Shown: positions 53,206 through 62,457 of the stretch, in pieces
How the letters are laid out: each line of letters begins with the position of its first letter
Numbering within the stretch: position 1 is the stretch's first letter
Assembly: GCF_003173595.1 (NCBI RefSeq)
Contig: NZ_QGNZ01000001.1
Coordinates: 806,001-870,000 of the forward strand
DNA length: 64,000 nt
Direction of reading: 5' to 3'
Source of the DNA: Pedobacter yonginensis
GTDB lineage: Bacteria > Bacteroidota > Bacteroidia > Sphingobacteriales > Sphingobacteriaceae
Notes under the pieces: model-generated
What the model was told of the DNA's origin: nothing
The model's database searches: none
Seen by the model: only the letters and a program-made list of their open reading frames with translations
Made by a program: the position numbers and the translations under genes

Positions 53206-55371
53206 TTATCTTGCTCCTGGAGGACAATTATCTTTCAAAAACTTCGTGTAGGTTAGCGAGAGGTGTTCACTCGTTCCATCACCTTCAGAAATACTGTGGG
53301 TACGGTTAGGGTAACTCATCAATTGGAAAACCTTCTTATTTTTAATGAGCTCATTAATCAGCATTTCTGCATTTTGGTAGTGCACATTATCATCGCCAGT
53401 ACCATGAATGTAAAGTAAATTGCCTTTTAAGTTTTTAGCATAAGTAACCGGCGAACCTTTTACATAAGCTTCTTTACTTGGAAAAGGTGTACCCATATAG
53501 CGCTCCTGATAAATATTGTCATAAGTGAGCTGATTACCTACTGCCGCAATGGCTATACCTGTTTTATAGATTTCTGGGTATTGAAACATCAAATTAAGGG
53601 TAGAGGAACCCCCACCGCTCCAACCCCAAACGGCTACACGGTCCTTATCCATGAAAGCATTGCTTGCCAATAATTTTTTAGCAGCCATGGCCTGATCGCG
53701 AATATTGATTACACCAATATTTTTGTAAATACTTTTACGCCAAGTACTTCCCTTTGGAACGGGAGCACCTCGATTATCCATAGAAATATAAATGTATCCA
53801 TCTTTAGCCATATCGCCAGCATATAAAAAGTTACGTCCGGCTCCATAAGTGTCGCCTGCGGTTTGAGAGGCCGGTTCGCCATACACATAAAACACAACGG
53901 GATATTTCTTATCTGGGTTAAAGTTATCTGGTTTCTTCATCCAGCCATCCATTTCAATACCATCCTCAGTGGTCACCTTAAAAAATTCTACTTTGTTTTT
54001 GGGTGCTTCTTGTTTGGATAATTGCGTGGTTAAGCTGCCATCCATGGTAAATGGATTTCCGGTAGTAAAGTTCATCCATTCGGTAATGGGTCTTACTACA
54101 GAACTGTTGTAGGTATGACGGGCGAAGGCTGCATTTGGAGAAATATCATAACTGTGGGTGCCTGGTAGGATAGAGGGAGTTACCAATTCTAATTTGCCTT
54201 TTCCATCTAACTTGGTTTTATACAAATATTTTTGGGTAGCATTAGTTGGAGAAGCCATGAAATAAACCATGTTATTTTTCTCATCAATTAACTTAATGTC
54301 GATAACATCGTAGTTTCCCTTTGTAACCAAAGTTTCTTTTTTACCATCTCTGCTAATTCTGTAGAGGTGGTTCCATCCGTCTTTTTCTGAAAGAATGGTA
54401 AATTCTTTATTGTCGCTTAACCATTTCCATTCATCTTGCGCATCAATCCATGCTTTTGCTTTTTCAGAATATAGTGCTTTAGCATCGCCTGTTGCGGCAT
54501 TGCACACAAATATTTTACTTTCATTCTGTTCGCGGTTAAGTTGTTGCAAAATCACTTCATTACTATTGGGAATCCATTGCATGCGTGGAATATAATGTTG
54601 CACATTATCGCCCGGAACGTTTAACCAATTTGTTTTTGCAGAGGAAACATCAACAATACCCACTTTACAAACCGATGGATTTTCGCCTACTTTTGGATAC
54701 TCTACCGGAATGGTGTAAGGGTAAATAGAATCGGTGTTATTGATCATTAAAAAGTTTTTGATTTTCGTGGCATCAATTTGCCAATAAGCAATGGTTTTGC
54801 TATCAGGACTCCATCTAAAGCCATCTCTGCAGTCAAATTCTTCTTCGTAAACCCAATCAAAGGTGCCATTAATTAATCGGTCCGTACCATCTGTTGTTAA
54901 GGCTTTTGATCCTGTTCCATCAACATTTTCTACATATAGATTGTGTTTGCTAACATAGGCAACTTTGCTTCCATCTGGAGAAATTTTGGCAAACATCAAT
55001 GATGATTCTGGCTTATCTTTACCAATTTGAGTAAGTTTATTAGTGGTTAAATCAGCCAACCAATAATCACCTCGTGTATCGTAACGCCAAACCTTTTTAC
55101 TGTTGGTGTAAATTAAGGCTTTACTTCCATCTGCCGACAATTGAAAGCTTCGAACAGCAATGGAATTACTGGTTCCAGCAGGGGTTAACATAGCTCTTGA
55201 AATCACCACCTTCCTTTCATTTTTAGGGGGTGAAATGGATACAATTTCGCCACTGGAGATTTGGTAATAGGAGTTACCATCCTTTGCCCAATTGATGCTT
55301 TGAGCTTTTACATCAACCAAACTGCATAGCGCAACAACAAAGATTGATAATTTGAATAATACGTTTTTCAT
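53206..55371 (-). CDS. Dipeptidyl peptidase IV, S9B family
   Basis: 721 residues with a signal peptide (about 1-23). A beta-propeller (about 35-430) carries FDWVYEEEF near 171, the Glu pair that binds the substrate N-terminus, and RWSPDSKTIAYWQID near 186. The alpha/beta-hydrolase domain has catalytic Ser in VWGWSGGGSS near 601, Asp in HGTGDDNVH near 676 and His in PNRTHSI near 708. It removes X-Pro dipeptides from peptides in the periplasm, for peptide use. Confidence 0.95.
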   Translation of the reverse strand: MKNVLFKLSIFVVALCSLVDVKAQSINWAKDGNSYYQISSGEIVSISPPKNERKVVISRAMLTPAGTSNSIAVRSFQLSADGSKALIYTNSKKVWRYDTRGDYWLADLTTNKLTQIGKDKPESSLMFAKISPDGSKVAYVSKHNLYVENVDGTGSKALTTDGTDRLINGTFDWVYEEEFDCRDGFRWSPDSKTIAYWQIDATKIKNFLMINNTDSIYPYTIPVEYPKVGENPSVCKVGIVDVSSAKTNWLNVPGDNVQHYIPRMQWIPNSNEVILQQLNREQNESKIFVCNAATGDAKALYSEKAKAWIDAQDEWKWLSDNKEFTILSEKDGWNHLYRISRDGKKETLVTKGNYDVIDIKLIDEKNNMVYFMASPTNATQKYLYKTKLDGKGKLELVTPSILPGTHSYDISPNAAFARHTYNSSVVRPITEWMNFTTGNPFTMDGSLTTQLSKQEAPKNKVEFFKVTTEDGIEMDGWMKKPDNFNPDKKYPVVFYVYGEPASQTAGDTYGAGRNFLYAGDMAKDGYIYISMDNRGAPVPKGSTWRKSIYKNIGVINIRDQAMAAKKLLASNAFMDKDRVAVWGWSGGGSSTLNLMFQYPEIYKTGIAIAAVGNQLTYDNIYQERYMGTPFPSKEAYVKGSPVTYAKNLKGNLLYIHGTGDDNVHYQNAEMLINELIKNKKVFQLMSYPNRTHSISEGDGTSEHLSLTYTKFLKDNCPPGAR

Positions 55372-55441
55372 GTAAAATGAGGTGTTTTGGTTTTATGATT
55401 GGCTTTTGGGAATGCACTGATTTGTTAAAATTTCAGGCATA

Positions 55442-55497
55442 AAAAAAGCTTTTTAACTTTCGGCTAATTTAATAAAAAGCCGGTAGTTAAAAAGCCT
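55442..55497 (-). terminator. Long hairpin terminator of the secreted-protein gene
   Basis: AGCTTTTTAACT and AGTTAAAAAGCC pair closely, with an inner GGC/GCC pair around an A/T loop. It lies just past the stop at 55519 and is flanked by A on the left, giving a T-run on the minus strand. Confidence 0.75.
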
Positions 55498-55518
55498 TTG
55501 TAAAAGGTGTTGAATTAA

Positions 55519-56199
55519 TTATTCGCCACCACCCATAGACATTAATGCCTGCATGGTTGTTTCTTCGTAACCTGTTGGCACCGCGATTGAAATTGCACCA
55601 ACTTTAGCTTCAGAAATTGATTTTAAAGTATTGGTAGTTTCAATTCCTCTTTGTGTTACTGTGTATTTAACAGGAAAAGCTGCTAAGCCTGGGAAATAAG
55701 ATTGTGCACCAACATTTGGTAAATCTAAATCTTTGGTTGCCCATAATTCGTGAGAACCGCCCTTATCATCTTTATAAGTGTATTTTTCTGCGTTGTAACC
55801 GGCAATCGTTTGTTTTTCGCCAGTAGCCTTAAAATCAGTGTATTTACCCATACCTGCTAAAGCAGTTTCTACATCAGCTTTAGTTTGTTTAACCGCATAT
55901 TGTTTTTGAGCAATTGGCACATCAACTAAAATTAAGCCTGTTTTCTCATTATTATCTGAAATGATGCTGATTAGAGCTGGTCCTTGCTCCATTTCAATTT
56001 TAGTTAAACCATTGTTGAATTTAACCTTAACTTCTGCAGGTGGTTCTTGGCCACCCATGGCCGCTTTTTGCTCATCTGTAAGTTTATATTCTAAACCATA
56101 AGTTAGCGTTCCTTCTGTGATTTTTTTCTGTGCGTGTGCAATAATTGCGGCACTAACTAAGATAAGCGCTACAACGCTCGTTTTGATTGATTTAAACAT
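55519..56199 (-). CDS. Secreted protein of unknown function (DUF4412-like)
   Basis: 226 residues with a signal peptide ending AIIAHAQ near 24. The rest is beta-rich; it repeats short phrases of the type EGTLTYGLEYKLTDEQ, YAVKQTKADVE, TIAGYNAEKYTYKD and GGSHELWATKDLDLP, a pattern seen in DUF4412-like or LolA/GLPGLI-like periplasmic proteins. The C-terminus (MSMGGGE) is free. It is single between DPP IV and the enoyl-CoA hydratase. The family assignment is tentative. Confidence 0.65.
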   Translation of the reverse strand: MFKSIKTSVVALILVSAAIIAHAQKKITEGTLTYGLEYKLTDEQKAAMGGQEPPAEVKVKFNNGLTKIEMEQGPALISIISDNNEKTGLILVDVPIAQKQYAVKQTKADVETALAGMGKYTDFKATGEKQTIAGYNAEKYTYKDDKGGSHELWATKDLDLPNVGAQSYFPGLAAFPVKYTVTQRGIETTNTLKSISEAKVGAISIAVPTGYEETTMQALMSMGGGE

Positions 56200-56222
56200 G
56201 TTGTTTATTTTTAGTTTTTGTT

Positions 56223-56999
56223 TTACCAGTTAATTTTTTCTTTATTCAAGAAAGATGCAATGCCTTTTTTAAAATCATCGCTCTCTCTTACTCGGGCATT
56301 GATTTGAACAGCGGTTTCTAAACTTTTCTCTAAAGATGGATTTGTGGTTTGCGTAATTAATTGTTTAGTTATGCTTAATGAGTTTCCAGAACTTTCGTTA
56401 CACAAACTTAAAGCAAATTCTTTTACCTTCAGATTAATTTCTGATGAATTTGTTACAAAATTTATCAATTTATATTCGAGTGCTTGTTGAGCGCTAAAAC
56501 TTTTACCCGTAAGCAGTATTTCTTTGGCTACGGTTTCACTTACCTTACGAACCAAAAAGCAAGATACTATGGCTGGTACGAAACCAATTTTTACTTCGGT
56601 ATAGCCAAATTTGCTTTCTGGTGTTGCAAAAACAATATCGCAAACATTGGCCAAACCGCAACCGCCAGCAATTGCATGACCCTCAACTTGGGCAATAACC
56701 ACCTTTGGTAAATAATAAATGGTTGTGAAAAGCTTTTTAAGTTTATTTGAATCGGCTACATTTTCTTCAAACGTGTTGTTTTGAAGTTGTTGAAGGTATT
56801 CCAAATCGGCACCAGCACTAAAGGCATCGCCGTTTGCCTTTAAGATAATTACCTTAACCAAATCATCTTCAGAGGCATCAATTAAAGCTTCTGTAAGTTC
56901 AGAAATAAGTTGTGGGTTTAAGGCGTTTCGTTTTTCTGGGCGATTTATTGTAATGGTGGCGACTCTATCCGCAACCTGATATAATACCATGTTATCCAT
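56223..56999 (-). CDS. Enoyl-CoA hydratase/isomerase family protein
   Basis: 258 residues from ATG at 56997-56999 (a GTG three codons earlier overlaps the ComEC stop). The crotonase fold is shown by ATITINRPEKRNALNPQLI near 14-32, DAFSAGADLEYLQ near 58 (oxyanion A-G-A-D), and the AQVEGHAIAGGCGLANVCDIVFA segment near 100-120. Glu appears at the first active-site position (EVKIGFVPAIV region). It hydrates 2-enoyl-CoA, perhaps in leucine or fatty-acid breakdown. It is last in the barrel-HHH-ComEC operon, 1 base after comEC. Confidence 0.9.
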   Translation of the reverse strand: MDNMVLYQVADRVATITINRPEKRNALNPQLISELTEALIDASEDDLVKVIILKANGDAFSAGADLEYLQQLQNNTFEENVADSNKLKKLFTTIYYLPKVVIAQVEGHAIAGGCGLANVCDIVFATPESKFGYTEVKIGFVPAIVSCFLVRKVSETVAKEILLTGKSFSAQQALEYKLINFVTNSSEINLKVKEFALSLCNESSGNSLSITKQLITQTTNPSLEKSLETAVQINARVRESDDFKKGIASFLNKEKINW

Positions 57000-57000
57000 T

Positions 57001-59088
57001 CTATTCACTTAGGTCGATCAAATATGCTTTATTTTTCTTTAAAATGTGAACACCTTTTTTATTATTATCTGCAAAAGATTTGAACTGGCTAATCTTGTAA
57101 TCCTTATTGCTGGCATCAATGATTAATGAGCTGTAACACAACCCAGTTGGACTATGCTCTAATTTATATTTGGTGTTGTTATGCAACCATAAACTCGAAA
57201 ACGATCCTGAAAGTTTTATTTTTTTACCGTTTAGAGATTCATCAATCAATAACATTTTATACCTATCAAAAATAATTTGATGATCTTTTTTTATCAGTCC
57301 TTTAATGGCGGTATCTCGACGGAGATCTATAAAATCAATGGTTTTAATCTGCATTTCATCTAAAGCAGGTTTAACAAAATATTGATAGCTTTTATGGTCA
57401 GCGGTTAAATCTGTTGCTAAAATTGCGGTGTGAGCACAAATAAAAGCACAGGCATAATGTTTCCTAAGACTAAAGAATATGATTTTTCTCTGTTGGCTGG
57501 CGCTGAAACCATTATAGATAACCAGCGATTGGTAAATTATAAAAAGAGTGAGTGCAGCAAATAAAGCTTTCTTGTTAAATTTCGACATGGAATAAACGAA
57601 TAGCCCGAGCGAAAGGCTTAAGAGCAAAAGTTCTGGAAGATTAATCCATAAGGCAGAAAATGTGGAGTAGGGTAAATCGGCAATCCTTTTTAATATGTAA
57701 TTTGTAATGACAACGATCCATTCAAAAATGGGTGCTAAGTGATCCAGAACCGGCACTAAAATGGCGATTCCTAGTAACATGATGATAAATAACGGGATGG
57801 CGATAAACAAATTACCCAACAAAAAATAAACAGGAAACTGATGAAAATAGTAAATACTTAATGGGAAAGTAACTACTTGGGCAGATAAAGAAAGTGCAAT
57901 AAGCTGCCAAACTTTATCAAGCCAATTATTCTTAACAAAAATCCATTTATAAATTTTAGGTTGAAGGTAGATTAAGCCAAAAACGGAAATATACGACAAT
58001 TGAAATCCCACATCCCAAATTAGGAAGGGATTATAAAGCAATTGGCAGAAGGCCGCAAAGGCCAATATGTTATAGCTATTCTTATTTTGTGCAAAGGTTT
58101 TAGAAGCAATAAAAATGGAAATCATAATCGCCGACCTAATTACTGATGGAGATAGGCCGGTAATGGTTGCGTAGGCCCAAATTAAAGTACATATTACAAT
58201 GAACTTCAGCACTTTAAGCGATTTCTTCTTCTCTAGAAAACCTAAAAAGAAATCTAACACTAAGAATAGTATGGCCACGTGGCTTCCTGAAACGGACAGG
58301 GCATGTATGGTTCCGGTTTTAGAATAGGCAGCCAAGGTTTCCTGACTCAAATTGGCTCGATAGCCTAAAATTAAAGTAGAAGCCACTGCAAAGGCTTCAT
58401 CATTCTTAATCAGATTTCGATATTTGCTGATTTGCTTTTCCCTTAGCTTTAACGCAAACGCTAAAATCGGATTACCTTTATTCCTTTGTGTTTTAATAAC
58501 CTGAATCTGATTAATAAAGGCCTGATTGTAAATATTTTGTGAGGCCAACCAGCCCTTAAAGTTAAACTCTGATGGATTGTAAGGTGGTTCAATTTCTACA
58601 TGTTTTCCAGCAATGATTAACTCATCACCGTATTGTAATTTGATGGGATGGAGGCTGTCTAACTTTATGGCCACTAACAGCTGGCCAGTTGCTCTTTGTT
58701 GTTTAAATGAGGTGTAGCCACCTGTTACGGTTGCCTTAAATCGAAGAATCTGATTGCTTTGCTCCGGTTCATCTTGAACCAAAATCTTTAAATGTGAGAA
58801 TTTTTTGTCTCCGAAGTAATGTTCATCAAGCCGATCATTATTAAGCACGCAAAGCAAACCGCCCAACATAAAGAAAAATGTAAAGATTGAAATCCCTACA
58901 AATCCTTTAAAGCGTTGCGCATTAAGATTTTTATAGTACAGATTAACGAATAAAAGAAATAAACAGCAAAACGATACAAAAACCTTCAGTACCGTAAGGC
59001 TGTACGGATTTGAATAAAAATAGAACAGCACAATTCCCATAATCATGGGCAATAAGATTCGAGCAAAGGGATATTCCGTTTTAAACAT
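57001..59088 (-). CDS. comEC: ComEC/Rec2 family DNA-uptake channel protein
   Basis: 695 residues. N-terminal membrane segments, a periplasmic OB-like DUF4131 domain (about 70-190, LKILVQDEPEQSNQILRF), then the competence domain (about 230-510): ALSVSGSHVAILFLVLDFFLG near 266 and the ITGLSPSVIRSAIM motif near 316 are diagnostic. The C-terminal MBL-like part is present only as a short, atypical domain (about 540-695) without the zinc motif, so nuclease action is unlikely. It moves single-stranded DNA into the cytoplasm. It follows the HHH gene by 2 bases. Confidence 0.93.
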   Translation of the reverse strand: MFKTEYPFARILLPMIMGIVLFYFYSNPYSLTVLKVFVSFCCLFLLFVNLYYKNLNAQRFKGFVGISIFTFFFMLGGLLCVLNNDRLDEHYFGDKKFSHLKILVQDEPEQSNQILRFKATVTGGYTSFKQQRATGQLLVAIKLDSLHPIKLQYGDELIIAGKHVEIEPPYNPSEFNFKGWLASQNIYNQAFINQIQVIKTQRNKGNPILAFALKLREKQISKYRNLIKNDEAFAVASTLILGYRANLSQETLAAYSKTGTIHALSVSGSHVAILFLVLDFFLGFLEKKKSLKVLKFIVICTLIWAYATITGLSPSVIRSAIMISIFIASKTFAQNKNSYNILAFAAFCQLLYNPFLIWDVGFQLSYISVFGLIYLQPKIYKWIFVKNNWLDKVWQLIALSLSAQVVTFPLSIYYFHQFPVYFLLGNLFIAIPLFIIMLLGIAILVPVLDHLAPIFEWIVVITNYILKRIADLPYSTFSALWINLPELLLLSLSLGLFVYSMSKFNKKALFAALTLFIIYQSLVIYNGFSASQQRKIIFFSLRKHYACAFICAHTAILATDLTADHKSYQYFVKPALDEMQIKTIDFIDLRRDTAIKGLIKKDHQIIFDRYKMLLIDESLNGKKIKLSGSFSSLWLHNNTKYKLEHSPTGLCYSSLIIDASNKDYKISQFKSFADNNKKGVHILKKNKAYLIDLSE

Positions 59089-59090
59089 AT

Positions 59091-61121
59091 TTAAAATTGA
59101 TACCTCAACTGAAGTTTAACTTCTGACTTTTTATTCCCTTGTATTTCATCTAGATAGGTACCTACAGTTTCAACATTTTTGTAACTAAACATCGCATACC
59201 TTGCCCATACATTAAGCTTCTTAGTTAGGTTGTATTTCAAATTCAAATAGGTTCTAAAACCTTTTCCGCTATACATACCGAAAGCAAAACTGTACAAAAC
59301 ATCATCTTCATAAGCGTAAATACGACTATTGTAACTAGCAGTGTTGAAATATGCAACTCTAACATTGCCCCTGAATTTCGAAAACATAGGTGCATAACTC
59401 ACATCTTGATAAAGTAAATAGCCAAATTCAGGTGTATTTTCACCTTTCTGGTATTGGGAACATTCTATTCTATTTTGAAATAGCCATTTTTTGTTTAGTT
59501 GCCAGTTTACTTCCGCTCTGTAACCTTCCTTTTTTACGTCGTCTAACTGATGGATGGGCAGTTCCAAGTCTGCATTCTGTTGTTTATTTTCTGTTTTAAA
59601 TCTTAATAAAATCTTAAACGTTTTGTTTGGGGTGTAAATTGATTGACCCAATATTTCGAAACCTTTTGACGGAGCATCAACCAAATATTTTAGCCAAGGA
59701 AATTTATAGTAATCCCCATAAAATGAAAATGACCAATGCTTATTGGGGATCAGATTTAAACCGGCATAAATTCCCCTTTCATTAACCGCTTCACTCGATT
59801 CTGCCAAACCTTGGTTGAAAAAGTTGTGATAATCTACATCGTAATGGCGATAACTTATTGCAGCGGAAACAGTTGGCGACAAGCTAATCAGCACCCCATT
59901 TACATAAGCTAAACCACTTTTTAAACTTTTTCCGCCTTCGCCAAAGAAATAAAAATTCTTGTAGGTGTAATTGTAGAATAATCCAACATTCGTTAAAGCA
60001 TCGCCTGTAAAACTGAATTGATCATATAGCGAAGACTGCGTAATGAATCGATTTCCGTAAATACTGTGGTAAGCAATAGCGCCAAGGCCTAAATCATTTT
60101 TGTTGTATTGAACTGCTGCACCGAAAATCCGTTGACTCAATACAGCTTTATTTTCTATTTCTGAGGGTGTTCTATGCAAGCCAGTTTGGTTAATCGTGGC
60201 TTGCAGCAAGTTTGCATTGTCGTCCATCTCTTGGCTTGCATCCAAATTTTTGGATGAAAAGAAAGGTGTTACATCAAAATTTTTGTAAAGATTAATTGTT
60301 GCAGATGCACCTCTTAAAAAGTAATATTCATTTGCAGAACGATAAGGCCTTAAACCTAGGTCCTTCTTTGCAATACTCGTAACGTCAGGGCCCTTGCCAA
60401 AAGCAAATCCCGACCACATCGTTAGCCCTTGTCCAAATTGTAGAGTATAATCACCCAAGACAGCTTTTTTAATCTGTCTAAATTTATAAATCGATACATT
60501 TCCAGAAAGAAAATCAATGGGTTTACCAAGCCATTTTTCGCCCGCATCCTTTTCAAGCGTTAATGCAGCAGAAACAATCGTTCCGTAATGGTACCGATAC
60601 CTAGTTTGGAATCTTTCAGGGCCACCCAAATAGCGATTACCGGGCAAATCGGTGAAGCCTTTTTGTTTTTGCAAGGTTTGAGCATAGCGCATCACCAAAT
60701 CATGTTCTCCCAAATTCTTCAAGTTTTTGAAGGTAAGTTGTTCATAGGCTGATTCTTGACTTAAAGTGACAAAGGGGAGCAAACATTTAACGGTGTTTAC
60801 ATCAAAAGCATCAATGGCTTGTAACTCTAAAACATCCACAAAATTTCCATTCTCTTTTATGTGGCTGAAAAAATTGCTGATTTGCAAGGGCGAAAGAAAA
60901 ACCAATGTTTTTAATTCTTCTGGCGAAGTTCGATTCAAATTAATGGGGTGCTTTCTTAGCCGATCTAATACATCAATAAGTTCGGTAAGGTCATAATCAT
61001 CAGGTAAATTCTCGGCAACGCTTTCTAAAATATCATGCAGATTAACCTCTTGTTCAACGCTTTGTGCGCCTGCATTGAGTACAAATAGCACAATTAGCAA
61101 AATCAACAAACTAAAACGCAT
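59091..61121 (-). CDS. Helix-hairpin-helix protein with outer-membrane beta barrel
   Basis: 676 residues with a signal peptide (about 1-19). Two HHH-like motifs appear in the N-terminal part: NLNRTSPEELKTLVFLSPLQI near 59-79 and FVDVLELQAIDAFDVNTVKCL near 93-113, as in ComEA. The rest (about 150-676) is beta-rich, ending KSEVKLQLRYQF, an outer-membrane barrel terminus. The HHH part could bind DNA at the surface. Immediately downstream is comEC (2-base gap), and the PorQ-like gene overlaps its start by 11 bases. Confidence 0.82.
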   Translation of the reverse strand: MRFSLLILLIVLFVLNAGAQSVEQEVNLHDILESVAENLPDDYDLTELIDVLDRLRKHPINLNRTSPEELKTLVFLSPLQISNFFSHIKENGNFVDVLELQAIDAFDVNTVKCLLPFVTLSQESAYEQLTFKNLKNLGEHDLVMRYAQTLQKQKGFTDLPGNRYLGGPERFQTRYRYHYGTIVSAALTLEKDAGEKWLGKPIDFLSGNVSIYKFRQIKKAVLGDYTLQFGQGLTMWSGFAFGKGPDVTSIAKKDLGLRPYRSANEYYFLRGASATINLYKNFDVTPFFSSKNLDASQEMDDNANLLQATINQTGLHRTPSEIENKAVLSQRIFGAAVQYNKNDLGLGAIAYHSIYGNRFITQSSLYDQFSFTGDALTNVGLFYNYTYKNFYFFGEGGKSLKSGLAYVNGVLISLSPTVSAAISYRHYDVDYHNFFNQGLAESSEAVNERGIYAGLNLIPNKHWSFSFYGDYYKFPWLKYLVDAPSKGFEILGQSIYTPNKTFKILLRFKTENKQQNADLELPIHQLDDVKKEGYRAEVNWQLNKKWLFQNRIECSQYQKGENTPEFGYLLYQDVSYAPMFSKFRGNVRVAYFNTASYNSRIYAYEDDVLYSFAFGMYSGKGFRTYLNLKYNLTKKLNVWARYAMFSYKNVETVGTYLDEIQGNKKSEVKLQLRYQF

Positions 61122-61911
61122 ATCCTAGGGCAATCTGGGGCGCAGAACCTAAATTCGCATCGTAGGTAGTTGCCATGTCTAGTAAGAATTTCTTATAGTT
61201 TAATCCAAAGCCTGCATATTGTTTAAATGGCTTGGCGCTCAACCCGCCACGTAAGCTCAGTAAACTCATGAGTTGATATTCGAGACCAAATTTCACTTCT
61301 ATTTGATTATGAATAACTTCACTTATAGTTGCAGCAAGTAAAACCCTATCAGATGCCAAATAACTTGCACCAATGTTAAATGAAATTGGAATATTAGCGG
61401 CAATTTCTGCACTATTGAACTTTTGTTTTGAGGGATTGCTCACGAATGCGCCAAAAATCAGCTGATTATCGAAATGATAAAGGGCGCCCAAATCCACAGA
61501 AAAGCCCTTTGTAGCACCATAACTCGAAATTTTGATTTGGTGATAATTTGCATTGATGGCGGTAGAAAAGTTATCACCAAATTTTTTGGCATAAGCAAAA
61601 CCAATTTTGTGCTCATTGTAGGCAGAAAATCCGTAACGCTGAAAACTTAGTCCAACAAAATTTTGCTTAAAGGGAAGCACAGCAACAAAAGCTTGTGTGC
61701 TAATTTCATTACTGAAAAGGTGTTTAATATAGTTGATGGAAATTGATAGCTTTTGCAGATTGGATATCGCAGCTGGGTTGGCCTGTACAGACCAAACATC
61801 AGAAACGGCTGCGCCATTGTTGCCCATAGCCGTGAGCCTCGGACCGAGATTGTTTTGCGCAAAAAGGGTAGGAGTTGATAACAGAATCAACAAAAAACTT
61901 AATATTTTCAT
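61111..61911 (-). CDS. PorQ/PorV-like outer-membrane barrel protein
   Basis: 266 residues with a signal peptide (to about residue 19, TLFAQ). After it, GPRLTAMGNNGAAVSDVWSVQANPAAISN at about 23-51 is the conserved start of the PorV/PorQ family of FadL-like barrels (A-M-G-N-x-G-x-A...N-P-A). The protein ends ...APQIALGYAF. Its stop lies inside the HHH gene, 11 bases overlap, so the two are co-translated. PorQ proteins work with type IX secretion, but this one may serve the neighbouring DNA-uptake genes instead. Confidence 0.82.
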   Translation of the reverse strand: MKILSFLLILLSTPTLFAQNNLGPRLTAMGNNGAAVSDVWSVQANPAAISNLQKLSISINYIKHLFSNEISTQAFVAVLPFKQNFVGLSFQRYGFSAYNEHKIGFAYAKKFGDNFSTAINANYHQIKISSYGATKGFSVDLGALYHFDNQLIFGAFVSNPSKQKFNSAEIAANIPISFNIGASYLASDRVLLAATISEVIHNQIEVKFGLEYQLMSLLSLRGGLSAKPFKQYAGFGLNYKKFLLDMATTYDANLGSAPQIALGYAF

Positions 61912-62006
61912 GCGTGGGCGTTAACCGGGACGTCAAAAAAAATAGAGTGATTTGTTGTTTTTAAATGTAGTAATTTATGGTGATGAAAATCAAATTAAAA
62001 ATACAA

Positions 62007-62342
62007 TTATAATTCTTGAGCTAGGTTTACTAAAAATCCTTTTAGTTTTTCTAATGAATCTATAATCTTTTGGTTTTCTTTAACGCCTGATCTGTTATTC
62101 TTTAAGTAATCTTTTGCGCCTTTTAGGGTGAATCCTTTTTCATCAACCAAATGAAAAATGATTTTCAAATTTTCAATGTCTTCTGGTGTAAAAAGGCGGT
62201 TGCCTTTCTTATTTTTTTTGGGTTGAAGAATATCAAATTCCTTTTCGTAAAAACGGATTTGAGATGCGTTTACATTAAACATTTCAGTCACTTCGCCCAT
62301 GGTATAATACATTTTATTAATGTCTCTTTCTTTATACGGCAT
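62007..62342 (-). CDS. MerR family transcriptional regulator
   Basis: 111 residues, a lone winged-helix MerR domain: YYTMGEVTEMFNVNASQIRFYEKEFD at about 12-37, then RLFTPEDIENLKIIFHLVDEKGFTLKGAKDYL near 65-95. The long C-terminal effector part is missing, so ligand sensing is not by the usual metal or drug pocket. Divergent from alaS over a 115-base spacer. A TACATTTG element (minus, 62390-62397) lies 48 bases before its ATG. The target genes are unknown. Confidence 0.88.
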   Translation of the reverse strand: MPYKERDINKMYYTMGEVTEMFNVNASQIRFYEKEFDILQPKKNKKGNRLFTPEDIENLKIIFHLVDEKGFTLKGAKDYLKNNRSGVKENQKIIDSLEKLKGFLVNLAQEL

Positions 62343-62430
62343 AACTTGTGCTTGATTATTAGGGTTTTACATCGATTAATTAAAGTGCTCAAATGTATCT
62401 CTATTTTTCCTGATTAACGCAATAAAATTT

Positions 62431-62438
62431 TAATTTTG
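62431..62438 (+). promoter_or_regulatory. -7 element of alaS
   Basis: TAATTTTG matches TAnnTTTG exactly, 19 bases before the alaS ATG at 62458. The -33 is weak (TTTTTCC near 62404). Confidence 0.5.
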
Positions 62439-62457
62439 TTCCTCCAATATTATACCA

